Positions 36,949-44,436 of a DNA stretch of 64,000 nt are shown here, piece by piece (position 1 is the first letter of the stretch; each line of letters opens with the position of its first letter). This DNA comes from DATDAH01 sp963725155 (lineage in GTDB: Bacteria; Actinomycetota; Acidimicrobiia; Acidimicrobiales; DATDAH01). The translations under genes and the position numbers were made by a program. Where the stretch lies: contig CAVRXU010000002.1 in assembly GCA_963725155.1 (NCBI GenBank), positions 930,001 to 994,000 on the forward strand, written 5' to 3'. The notes under the pieces are model-generated. The model was not told the DNA's origin. It saw nothing but the letters and a program-made list of their open reading frames with translations, and searched no databases.

Positions 36949-37740
36949 GTGACGACTCGTGACGAATCCCCGCTCGGAGCGCCCTGCTGGCTCGACCTGA
37001 TGTCGTCCGACATCGACAGGAGCCGCGCCTTCTACGGCGACCTCTTCGGTTGGGACTCCGAGGCCGCCGGCGAGGAGTTCGGTGGCTACGTGACCTTCAC
37101 CAAGGACGGCGTCAACGTCGCCGGGGGCATGGCGAACAACCCGGGTACGGGCATGCCCGACCTGTGGACCACCTACCTGTGCGTGGCCGACGTCCAGGCC
37201 ATCTGTGACGCGGCGACGGCCAACGGTGGCGGCGTGATGATGCCGCCCATGGTCGTCGGGCCCATGGGCTCGATGGCGGTGATCACTGACCCCGGCGGCG
37301 CGGCGATCGGCCTCTGGCAGCCGGGCGAGCACAAGGGCTTCGGGGCCTTCGAGATCCCGGGGACACCGTCCTGGTTCGAGCTCCACACCCGGGACTACGA
37401 CGCCTGCCTCGCCTTCTACCGCGCGGTCTTCGGCTGGGACTTCTTCGCCGTCGGTGACACGCCGGACTTCCGGTACTCGGTGCCCCAGGGCGAAGGTCAG
37501 ATCGCCGGCGTCATGGATGCCAGCGACTGGCTGCCCGACGGCGTCCCCGCCCACTGGTCGATCTACTTCGAGGTCGAGGACGTCGACAAGACCCTGGCCC
37601 GGGCGGCCGACCTCGGCGGCTCGACGATGGTGCCCGGCGAGGACACGCCCTACGGCCGACTGGCCACGGCCGTCGACCCGACCGGCGCCGTGTACAAGCT
37701 CCGCACCTCACCCGTCGACCCCGCGGACGAAACCGGCTGA
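36949..37740 (+). CDS. Two-domain VOC/glyoxalase-fold protein
   Basis: Protein of 263 aa with two vicinal-oxygen-chelate repeats: domain 1 starts PCWLDLMSSDIDRSRAFYGDLFGW (about 11-34) and domain 2 starts PSWFELHTRDYDACLAFYRAVFGW (about 140-163). It resembles the actinobacterial Cfp30B/27-kDa antigen family. Metal ligands typical of true glyoxalases are not all evident, so the activity is open. The GTG start at 36949 has AAGGAG 7 nt upstream. Confidence 0.87.
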   Translation: MTTRDESPLGAPCWLDLMSSDIDRSRAFYGDLFGWDSEAAGEEFGGYVTFTKDGVNVAGGMANNPGTGMPDLWTTYLCVADVQAICDAATANGGGVMMPPMVVGPMGSMAVITDPGGAAIGLWQPGEHKGFGAFEIPGTPSWFELHTRDYDACLAFYRAVFGWDFFAVGDTPDFRYSVPQGEGQIAGVMDASDWLPDGVPAHWSIYFEVEDVDKTLARAADLGGSTMVPGEDTPYGRLATAVDPTGAVYKLRTSPVDPADETG

Positions 37741-37749
37741 ACCCTCCCG

Positions 37750-38298
37750 TCAGGGGGGCGACAGGCGGTAGAGGACGTGGCGTCGGATCGGGTGATCGAC
37801 GGGCACGTTCGGGTGGTCGAAGTCGTCCGCGGGGTCGCGGGTCATGCCCAGCTTCTCCATGACCCGGCGGGACCGGGTGTTGCCGACTGAGGTCATCGAG
37901 ACGATCTCGTCCAGACCGACCCGTTCGAACCCGTCGGCCACCGCCGTCCGGGCCGCCTCAGTGGCGTAGCCCGAGCCCCAGGCGGGCCGGGCCAGTCGCC
38001 AACCGACCTCGACCGCCGGGGTGAACGGAGCGTCGAAGGTGGCGGGCCAGAGGCCGACGAACCCCGCGAACTGCCCTGTCGCGGTGATGTCGACGGCCCA
38101 CAGGCCGTAGACCTCGGCGTCGAAGTGGTCCTCGACTCGGTCGATGAGGTCGTCGCTCTCGGCCCGCGTCAGGCAGGCGACGAAGTGCTCCATGACCACC
38201 GGGTCGGCGTTGAGGTCGGCGAACGGGGCCCGGTCCTCGGGGCGCCACCGTCGGAGGAGCAGCCGGTCGGTGTGCAGCTCGGTGGGCGTCGGGCTCAT
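37750..38298 (-). CDS. GNAT-family N-acetyltransferase (RimJ/RimL-like)
   Basis: Acetyltransferase of 182 aa with the RimJ/RimL pattern: ELHTDRLLLRRWRPED at the N terminus, VGWRLARPAWGSGYATEAARTAV for the acetyl-CoA pyrophosphate loop (GSGYA), and SVGNTRSRRVMEKLGM near the end. Target unknown. An in-frame GTG lies at 38304, but CAAGAT ends 7 nt before the ATG at 38298 on the minus strand, matching the leaderless pattern here, so that start is preferred. It diverges from the VOC gene across an inverted repeat. Confidence 0.87.
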   Translation of the reverse strand: MSPTPTELHTDRLLLRRWRPEDRAPFADLNADPVVMEHFVACLTRAESDDLIDRVEDHFDAEVYGLWAVDITATGQFAGFVGLWPATFDAPFTPAVEVGWRLARPAWGSGYATEAARTAVADGFERVGLDEIVSMTSVGNTRSRRVMEKLGMTRDPADDFDHPNVPVDHPIRRHVLYRLSPP

Positions 38299-38311
38299 CG
38301 TCACGATCTTG

Positions 38312-38326
38312 GCTGACGGCGTCAGC
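38312..38326. promoter_or_regulatory. Inverted repeat between divergent GNAT and VOC genes
   Basis: GCTGACG-G-CGTCAGC is a perfect 7-bp inverted repeat with a single-base spacer in the 49-nt gap between the divergent GNAT and VOC genes. Both genes appear leaderless, so a protein bound here could govern both promoters. Confidence 0.45.
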
Positions 38327-38347
38327 GCCAGCGGCCATGATTCGCGG

Positions 38348-38719
38348 ATGCTCGATCACCTCTCCATCCAGTGCGCCGACGTCGAGGCCAGCGCGGCCTT
38401 CTACGACACCGTCCTGGCCACCGTCGGCGGCCAGCGGATCCTCGACTTCGGCGAGGTCATCGGTTACGGCGTGCCCCCCATGCCCGACTTCTGGGTCGGA
38501 CCGCGGACGACGGGCGAGGGCTTTCGGGAGTCCCACATCGCCTTCACCGCCCCCGACCGGGCCGCGGTGGACGCCTTCCTGGAAGCGGGCCGTTCGGCCG
38601 GTGCCGAGGTCCTCCACGAAGCCCGGGTCTGGCCCGAGTACCACCCCAACTACTACGGCGCCTTCCTCCGCGACCCCGACGGCAACAACGTCGAAGCCGT
38701 GTGCCACCGCCCGGAGTGA
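38348..38719 (+). CDS. VOC-family (glyoxalase-like) protein
   Basis: Single VOC domain of 123 aa: MLDHLSIQCADVEASAAFYDTVL at the start, ESHIAFTAPDRAAVDAFLEA in the middle and YYGAFLRDPDGNNVEAVCH at the end, with candidate metal ligands His4, His66 and the late Glu. ATG at 38348 follows CATGAT by 6 nt, so it is leaderless. Its stop overlaps the racemase start (GTGA), suggesting a shared pathway. Confidence 0.87.
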   Translation: MLDHLSIQCADVEASAAFYDTVLATVGGQRILDFGEVIGYGVPPMPDFWVGPRTTGEGFRESHIAFTAPDRAAVDAFLEAGRSAGAEVLHEARVWPEYHPNYYGAFLRDPDGNNVEAVCHRPE

Positions 38720-39864
38720 CCGCCGAGGGCGGTCAGGGGCCGCTGGCCGGCGTGCGGGTGCTGGAGCTGGCGGGATTGGGGGCCTTGCCGTACGGGGCGC
38801 TGCGGCTGGCGGACATGGGGGCCGACGTCATCCGGGTCGAGCGGACGGCGGACGTGCCCGACGAGCCGGTGGCCAAGCCCCACAGTGCCTGGGACCGGGG
38901 CCGGCGCTCGATCGCCGTCGACCTGAAGGCGGCGGACGGGGTCGAGACCGTGCTCCGACTGACCGAGTCAGCCGACGTCTTCCTCGAGGCGTTCCGGCCG
39001 GGTGTCGTCGAACGGCTCGGCGTCGGGCCCGACGCCGTCCTCGAGCGCAATCCCCGCATCGTCTACGGCCGGCTCACCGGGTGGGGTCAGGACGGGCCGC
39101 TGGCCTCGACGGCCGGCCACTCGCTCAACTACGAGGCCGTCACCGGGGTCATCGGGGCCATCGGCCGGCCGGAGGTACCGCCCTCGACCGCGCTCCAACT
39201 CCTGGGCGACTTTGCCGGCGGAGGCTTGTCGCTGGCCTTCGGCGTGGTCTGCGCCCTGCTCGAGGTCCGGCGCTCGGGCCGGGGTCAGGTGGTCGACGCG
39301 GCGATGGTCGATGGCGTGGCGTCACTGGCGTCGGTCTTCTATTCGATGGCCGCCACCGGGTTCCACGCGCCCGAGCGGGGGTCGAACCTGTTCGACGGTG
39401 GGGCGCCCTTCTACGCCGTCTACGAATGCGCCGACGGCGGCTGGATCTCGGTCGCGTCCATGGAACCCCACTTCTACGCCCTGCTGCTCGACGGCCTCGG
39501 CCTCACCGACACCGCCCTGCCCGAGCAGTACGACCAGCCCCGGTGGCCCGAGCTCAGGGGCCGGTTGGCGGAGGTGTTCCTGACCCGGACCCGGGACGAG
39601 TGGATGGCGGTGTTCGACGGCACCGACGCCTGCGTGGCCCCCGTCTTGGACTTCACCGAGGCCCGAGCCCACCCCCAGATGGCCCACCGCCTGTTCCCCG
39701 ACGGCGGCACCGAGGTCCCGCCGGTGCCCCGCCTGTCGGTGACCCCCGGCCCCGTGGGGGAGTCGCCGACGTGGCCCGGCTGTGACACCGACGCCGTCCT
39801 GGCCCAGTCCGGCTTCTCCGGCGAGGAGATCGCCGATCTCCGCGACACCGGCGCCATCCGCTGA
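38716..39864 (+). CDS. Alpha-methylacyl-CoA racemase
   Basis: CaiB/BaiF-superfamily enzyme of 382 aa that inverts the C2 methyl centre of branched acyl-CoAs, as needed for sterol side-chain or pristanate oxidation. All three catalytic residues of the M. tuberculosis enzyme (His126, Asp156, Glu241) are found with one constant offset of 9: His135 (AGHSLNY), Asp165 (LLGDFAGG), Glu250 (MEPHFYA). This separates it from true CoA-transferases such as the gene at 1189. GTG start overlaps the VOC stop. It fits the P450-based side-chain oxidation suggested elsewhere in the window. Confidence 0.9.
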   Translation: MTAEGGQGPLAGVRVLELAGLGALPYGALRLADMGADVIRVERTADVPDEPVAKPHSAWDRGRRSIAVDLKAADGVETVLRLTESADVFLEAFRPGVVERLGVGPDAVLERNPRIVYGRLTGWGQDGPLASTAGHSLNYEAVTGVIGAIGRPEVPPSTALQLLGDFAGGGLSLAFGVVCALLEVRRSGRGQVVDAAMVDGVASLASVFYSMAATGFHAPERGSNLFDGGAPFYAVYECADGGWISVASMEPHFYALLLDGLGLTDTALPEQYDQPRWPELRGRLAEVFLTRTRDEWMAVFDGTDACVAPVLDFTEARAHPQMAHRLFPDGGTEVPPVPRLSVTPGPVGESPTWPGCDTDAVLAQSGFSGEEIADLRDTGAIR

Positions 39865-39890
39865 CGCTCTTCCCTGCCGTCCTTTCGTCG

Positions 39891-39896
39891 TAGCGT
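39891..39896 (+). promoter_or_regulatory. -10 box (TAGCGT) of the cupin gene, leaderless
   Basis: TAGCGT ends 7 nt before the ATG at 39904. It overlaps the alternative GTG start at 39895, which it argues against. Confidence 0.5.
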
Positions 39897-39903
39897 GAGA
39901 GGC

Positions 39904-40284
39904 ATGGAGCGCCCGATCCCGCAGTCCATCGATGAGGCCTTCGCCGCGCTGAGCTTCCTGGCCGAGCGGACGCCACAGAGCCAGGACGAGGAGTTCTCCG
40001 CTCGGGTCGCCCCGTACCGCGACGGGGGCGTCTTCGTCTCCCACTACGCCGGGAACTCCGAGTGGGAGCGCCATCCGGTCGGGGACGAGATCGTGGCCGT
40101 CGTCGAGGGGGCCACGACCATGTTCCTGCTCATCGACGGTGAGGAGGTCGCGCAGGCCATGGGGCCGGGGGAGCTGGTGGTCGTGCCCCAGGACACCTGG
40201 CACCGGTTCGAGACCCCCGACGGCGTGAAGGTCGTCAGCGTCACACCTCAGCCCACCGACCACCAGGTCGACCGGCCGGACTGA
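39904..40284 (+). CDS. Cupin-fold protein
   Basis: Small single-domain cupin of 126 aa. The first cupin motif lies at GDEIVAVVEGATTMFLLIDGEE and the second at GPGELVVVPQDTWHRFETPDGVKVVSV. The usual metal His pair of motif 1 is reduced (HPVGDE), so metal binding is uncertain. ATG at 39904 is preferred over GTG at 39895 because a TAGCGT box sits 7 nt before it. Its stop is adjacent to the end of the convergent sulfatase gene. Confidence 0.83.
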   Translation: MERPIPQSIDEAFAALSFLAERTPQSQDEEFSARVAPYRDGGVFVSHYAGNSEWERHPVGDEIVAVVEGATTMFLLIDGEEVAQAMGPGELVVVPQDTWHRFETPDGVKVVSVTPQPTDHQVDRPD

Positions 40285-42579
40285 CTACTCGAACTTGGCG
40301 CCCATCTCCTTGAGCATGTCCTTCCAGCGCCAGGCGGAGTCGGGGGCGGGCTCGCCGGGCTCGTAGCGGACGTGGTGCAGGCGGCCGGTGAAGGGGAAGG
40401 GGCCATCGGCCTCGTAGATCTCCCAGGACACGGGAGAGCGCCGGTCCATCCCCACGTCGATGCCCTCGAAGGGTGACATCGGGAACAGCATGCGGTAGCC
40501 GGTGTCCGAGCCCCGTGAGGCACCGTCGACGGTCAAGGTGACGTCCCACGTGAAGCCGCCCGGCGCGGTCACCACGGCAGCCAACTCGACCGACCCGCTC
40601 TCGACTGGTCCGCCCTCCAGCCGACGAACGACCCCCTTGCCGTCGTTGTGCAGCCACCACAGCCGACCGTCGTCGACGTACAGCCCGTAGCCCCCGCCCT
40701 GGTCGCCGTGGGCGACGAGCCACCCCCTGTCGCCCTCGGCCAGCTCGACCGAGGCGGTGACCGTGAAGTCCCGCATGTTGATCAGCTCGAGGGAGCGCCA
40801 GCGCTCCAGGGTCGGCGTCTCCGGGTGGATGGTGACGGGCTCACCGAACACCAGTGACCGCTCCGGGCGCTGGACGAACTTGAGGTTGCTGCCCTCGTCG
40901 AGGGGATAGATCTGCTCGGCGTGGGCGGCGGCCTCCCACGCCGCGGCCAGCTCCGCCACCTTCCCCGGGTGCTCGGCGGCCAGGTCCCGCAGCTCGGTCG
41001 GGTCCGTCGTGAGGTCGTAGAGCTGCCATTCGCTGTCGTCGATGGGGGTCATCGGCACGTGGCGGGTCACCGCCTCCCAGCCGTCCCGGTAGTAGCCCCG
41101 GTGGCCGACCATCTCATACACCTGCTCGGTGCGGGTCGAGGGGTGGCCGGCATCGGCCAGCGTGGCCGCGAAGGTCGTCCCCGCCATCGGGATGAGGGGG
41201 CGGCCGTGACGCTCCGTTGGCGCGTCGAGCCCGGTCAGGTCCAAGAGCGTGGGCAGCAGGTCGACGACGTGGGCGTACTGGCGCCGCAGCTCGCCCCGGG
41301 CGGCCAGGTGGTCGGGCCAGGACAGGACGAAGGGCACCGAGTGGCCCCCCGCGTGGGTGTTGATCTTGTAGAGGCGGAAGGGCGTGTTCGAGGCCATCGC
41401 CCAGCCCCGGGGGTAGTGGGGCATGGTCTGCGGCCCGCCCAGCAGGTCCAGACGGGGGAGGTCGGCCTCGACGTCGGGCTGGCCCAGGAGGTGGACGAAG
41501 TAGCCACTGGTCCCGGCTTCCTCACCCTCCCGGGAGGCGCCGTTGTCGGAGGTGAAGACCACGATCGTGTTGTCCAGCTCGCCCATCGTGGCCAGGCCGT
41601 CGAGGAGGCGCCCGATGCTCTGGTCGAGGCCGTCGACCATGCCGGCGTAGACCTCCATGTGGCGGGCGAACAGGGCCTTCTCGTGGTCGGCCAGCTCGGC
41701 CCACGGCCGGACGTCGTCGCCCTCCTCGGCGTTGCGGGGGGCCAGCTCGGTGCCCTCGGTGACGATGCCCAGCTCCCGCTGACGGGCGAAGCGCCGGGCC
41801 CGGACCTCGTCCCAGCCCGCCTCGTAGGCACCCCGGTAGCGCTCGATGTCCTCGGCCTTGGCGTGCAGCGGGGCGTGGCAGGCGGGGTGGGCCAGGTAGG
41901 TGAACCACGGCTTGCGGGGGTGGCTGGCCCGCAACTCCTTCCACCAGGCGAGGCAGCGGTCGGTGAGGTCGTCGGTCAGGTAGTACCCGTCGGGGTAGCG
42001 ATCGACCTCGACCACCTGGTTGTCGCGCATCAGGCGGTGGGGGTGGTGCAGGTTCGTGAACCCGTCGAGGATCCCGTAGAAGCGCTCGAAGCCCCGTTGG
42101 CAGGGCCACGAGTGCTGGGCCCCGGCGGCGTTCAGGTCGGAGTCCTTGGCCAGGTGCCACTTGCCGGCCATGAACGTGGCCCAGCCGGCGTCCCGGTAGA
42201 TCTCCGCGGCCGTCGCCGCGTGCTCGGTCAGCTCCATGGCGTAGCCGGGGTACCCGGGGTCCGAATGGGCGACGTGGCCGACCCCGGCCCGGTGGCTGTT
42301 CAACCCGGTGAGCAGGGCCGACCGGGTCGGGGAGCACATCGGGGTGACGTGGAAGTTCGTGTACCGGACGCCTCGCTCGGCGAGGGCGTCGACGTTCGGC
42401 GTGCGGATCTCACCGCCGTAGCAGCCGAGGTCCGCGTAGCCGAGGTCGTCGATGAGGATGACCAGCACGTTGGGCGCCCCCTCCGGCGCCTCGACCCGTG
42501 GCGGCCACCACGGATCCGACCCCGCGATCGTCCTCCCGACCCGCCCCTCGAACCCCTCGTACGCCTCCGGCGCACTCAC
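40285..42579 (-). CDS. Arylsulfatase (type I, formylglycine-dependent)
   Basis: Sulfatase of 764 aa. The formylglycine site is C82-S-P-T-R86 followed by SALLTG, metal ligands Asp44-Asp45 lie in ILIDDLGYADLG, and GKWHL plus FTSDNGAS complete the active site. A C-terminal beta-sandwich domain occupies about residues 540-764. No signal peptide, so cytosolic unless exported otherwise; maturation would need a formylglycine-generating enzyme encoded elsewhere. GTG at 42579 is chosen because AAAGGTGG lies 4 nt upstream. Substrate unknown. Confidence 0.92.
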   Translation of the reverse strand: MSAPEAYEGFEGRVGRTIAGSDPWWPPRVEAPEGAPNVLVILIDDLGYADLGCYGGEIRTPNVDALAERGVRYTNFHVTPMCSPTRSALLTGLNSHRAGVGHVAHSDPGYPGYAMELTEHAATAAEIYRDAGWATFMAGKWHLAKDSDLNAAGAQHSWPCQRGFERFYGILDGFTNLHHPHRLMRDNQVVEVDRYPDGYYLTDDLTDRCLAWWKELRASHPRKPWFTYLAHPACHAPLHAKAEDIERYRGAYEAGWDEVRARRFARQRELGIVTEGTELAPRNAEEGDDVRPWAELADHEKALFARHMEVYAGMVDGLDQSIGRLLDGLATMGELDNTIVVFTSDNGASREGEEAGTSGYFVHLLGQPDVEADLPRLDLLGGPQTMPHYPRGWAMASNTPFRLYKINTHAGGHSVPFVLSWPDHLAARGELRRQYAHVVDLLPTLLDLTGLDAPTERHGRPLIPMAGTTFAATLADAGHPSTRTEQVYEMVGHRGYYRDGWEAVTRHVPMTPIDDSEWQLYDLTTDPTELRDLAAEHPGKVAELAAAWEAAAHAEQIYPLDEGSNLKFVQRPERSLVFGEPVTIHPETPTLERWRSLELINMRDFTVTASVELAEGDRGWLVAHGDQGGGYGLYVDDGRLWWLHNDGKGVVRRLEGGPVESGSVELAAVVTAPGGFTWDVTLTVDGASRGSDTGYRMLFPMSPFEGIDVGMDRRSPVSWEIYEADGPFPFTGRLHHVRYEPGEPAPDSAWRWKDMLKEMGAKFE

Positions 42580-42589
42580 CGCGCCACCT

Positions 42590-42700
42590 TTCGGCAAAGG
42601 TCCACGCCCTCAGTGGCTGGCGCCGAAAGTCCGGCCCGCTCCGCGCCGGCCACCCAAGCATTCGGCAAAGGTCGACGTCGTTGGTGACTGGCGCCGGAAG
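42590..42700. repeat. Imperfect direct repeat upstream of the sulfatase gene
   Basis: Two 40-nt copies (42590-42629 and 42661-42700), 71 bp apart, share TTCGGCAAAGGTC at one end and TGGCGCC at the other, with about 75-80 percent identity by eye. The copy next to the sulfatase carries its ribosome site. It may be a duplicated regulatory segment. Confidence 0.5.
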
Positions 42701-42714
42701 CTCGCCCGACGGCC

Positions 42715-43608
42715 TCAGCCATCGAGCTCGAAGGCTTCTTTGCCCATCTGGTCGCGGATGGTGGTGACCTGGGGGTTGGTCATGGAGCGGCGCTGCCAGT
42801 TGGCCCCGTCGACCACCAGGGTGTGGCCGGAGATGAAGCGGGCGTACGGCGAGGCCAGGAAGGTGGCCGCCCACCCCAGCTCCCGCACCCGTCCGACCCG
42901 CAGCGCGGGCTGGCAGCCGTCCTTCTCGTGGGTCCTGTCGAGGCTGGAGCGGATGTCGGCGGTCATGTCCTCGTGCGGGAAGAGGCCGGGGACGAGCCCG
43001 TTGACCTGGATCCCGTACGGCCCCCACTCGACCGCCAGCGTCTCGACCATGTTCTTGACCCCGGCCTTCGCCGCCGCAGAATGGGCGAACCCCGGCCCCC
43101 CGGTCCAGGCGTAGGACGCCCCGACGTTGATGATCGACCCGGGCGTCCCGGCGGCCAGGTGGCGGCGGCCGAACTCCCGGGCACAGAAGAACGTGCCGTT
43201 CAGGGTGATGTCGACCACGGTGCGCCAGGCATTGGCGCTCATGTCCTCGGCCGGGACCGGGAAGTTGGCCGCCGCGTTGTTGACCAGCACGTCGGGCAGG
43301 CCCAGGTCGGCGTCGACCGTGTCGAAGGCGGCGGCGATCTGGTCGGGCTCGCGGATGTCACAGGGGACGGTCAGCACCCGGCCGTCGACCGCTTCGATGG
43401 CCTCCCGGCCGGCGTCGAGGTGTTCGGGCTTCCGGCTGAGGATGGCGATGGCCGCCCCCAAGCGGGCGAACTCGGTGGCGATGGCCTTGCCCAGCCCGGT
43501 CCCCGCGCCGGTGACCAGGACGACCTGGCCGTCGTAGGTGCCGTCGGGGAGGGCGGAGGACCCCAGGTCGGGGGGCTCGGGCAACCCGATGGGCTCGGCG
43601 GTCGACAT
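42715..43608 (-). CDS. 2,4-dienoyl-CoA reductase-like SDR
   Basis: NADP(H)-dependent SDR of 297 aa. The cofactor loop TGAGTGLG is at 33-40. It lacks the usual YxxxK motif. Instead it shows Tyr166, Ser177 and Lys181 (HSAAAKAG) with Asn115 (NAAANF), spacing identical to the catalytic Asn148, Tyr199, Ser210 and Lys214 of mammalian DECR1. This supports reduction of 2,4-dienoyl-CoAs in unsaturated fatty acid oxidation. ATG start at 43608 follows the enoyl-CoA hydratase stop by 1 nt, so they form an operon. Confidence 0.88.
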   Translation of the reverse strand: MSTAEPIGLPEPPDLGSSALPDGTYDGQVVLVTGAGTGLGKAIATEFARLGAAIAILSRKPEHLDAGREAIEAVDGRVLTVPCDIREPDQIAAAFDTVDADLGLPDVLVNNAAANFPVPAEDMSANAWRTVVDITLNGTFFCAREFGRRHLAAGTPGSIINVGASYAWTGGPGFAHSAAAKAGVKNMVETLAVEWGPYGIQVNGLVPGLFPHEDMTADIRSSLDRTHEKDGCQPALRVGRVRELGWAATFLASPYARFISGHTLVVDGANWQRRSMTNPQVTTIRDQMGKEAFELDG

Positions 43609-43609
43609 C

Positions 43610-44392
43610 TCAGGACCCCTTGAACGCCGGGTCGCGCCCCTCGGCGTGGGCGGCGCGCTGCTCGGCGTAGTCGTCGGACTTGTTGATGAACGTCTGGTAG
43701 ATCAGCTCGTCCTCCATGGCCGCCCGCTGCTGGCCGTGACCGAGGTGGCGGATGACCTTGCGGGCCATCTTCACCGCGACCTGTGACCGCCCGGCGATCT
43801 CCTGGGCCATGGCCATGGCGGTGGCGTCCAGCTCCTCGGGGGGCACGACCCGGGAGACGACCCCGTGGTGGAGTGCCTCCTCCGCGGTGAGCGGTCGACC
43901 GGTCAGCACCATGTCGCTGACCACGCCGTGACCCGCCATCTGGAAGAGGACCCCGACGCCGCCGGTGTCGGGGATGACGCCGTACTTGGTCTCCGGCAGC
44001 ATGAAGCGGGCGCCCTCGGCGGCGATGCGGATGTCGCACAGCAGCGCCCGCTGGAACGAGCCGCCGATGGCCCAGCCCTGGATGGCCACGATGATCGGGG
44101 CCTCGATGTCCCAGACCTGCTGGATGCCGCGCTGGCCCCGGGTCATGAGCTCGTGGTGGGTCATCTCGACCTGGCCGCCGCCGATGGCGCCGACGTCTCG
44201 CCCCGAGGACCAGATCGAGCCCTCTCCCCGCCACACCACGGCCCGCACGTCGGGGCGCTCCTTCAGCTCGGCCAGGATCTCGAAGAGGGCGAGGTCCATC
44301 TCGTCGTCGAAGGCGTTCTTCTTGTCCGGGTTGTCGTTGGTGATGACGGCGACCGGCCCCTCGTAGCTCAGCTTCACCCGCTCGTCCGGCAT
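43610..44392 (-). CDS. Enoyl-CoA hydratase/isomerase (crotonase) family protein
   Basis: Crotonase-fold protein of 260 aa. The oxyanion-hole segments RDVGAIGGG and GWAIGGSFQRALLCDIRIA are present. The usual hydratase Glu pair is altered: the first Glu position carries Gln (FQRA), and the second lies in the region PETKYGVIPDTGG. It may therefore be an isomerase or another crotonase activity rather than a plain hydratase. ATG at 44392 has GAGGGGG upstream; a longer frame to 44470 is unsupported. Co-transcribed with the DECR-like gene; divergent from the carboxylase gene. Confidence 0.87.
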   Translation of the reverse strand: MPDERVKLSYEGPVAVITNDNPDKKNAFDDEMDLALFEILAELKERPDVRAVVWRGEGSIWSSGRDVGAIGGGQVEMTHHELMTRGQRGIQQVWDIEAPIIVAIQGWAIGGSFQRALLCDIRIAAEGARFMLPETKYGVIPDTGGVGVLFQMAGHGVVSDMVLTGRPLTAEEALHHGVVSRVVPPEELDATAMAMAQEIAGRSQVAVKMARKVIRHLGHGQQRAAMEDELIYQTFINKSDDYAEQRAAHAEGRDPAFKGS

Positions 44393-44423
44393 CCGTCCCC
44401 CTCGTGGCGTGGCCCTGGTCCGG

Positions 44424-44429
44424 TAGAAC
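44424..44429 (+). promoter_or_regulatory. -10-like box (TAGAAC) of the carboxylase beta gene
   Basis: TAGAAC ends 7 nt before the GTG at 44437 and no ribosome site is present. It departs from TANNNT in the last base, so support is weaker than for the other boxes. Confidence 0.35.
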
Positions 44430-44436
44430 CTAGGCC

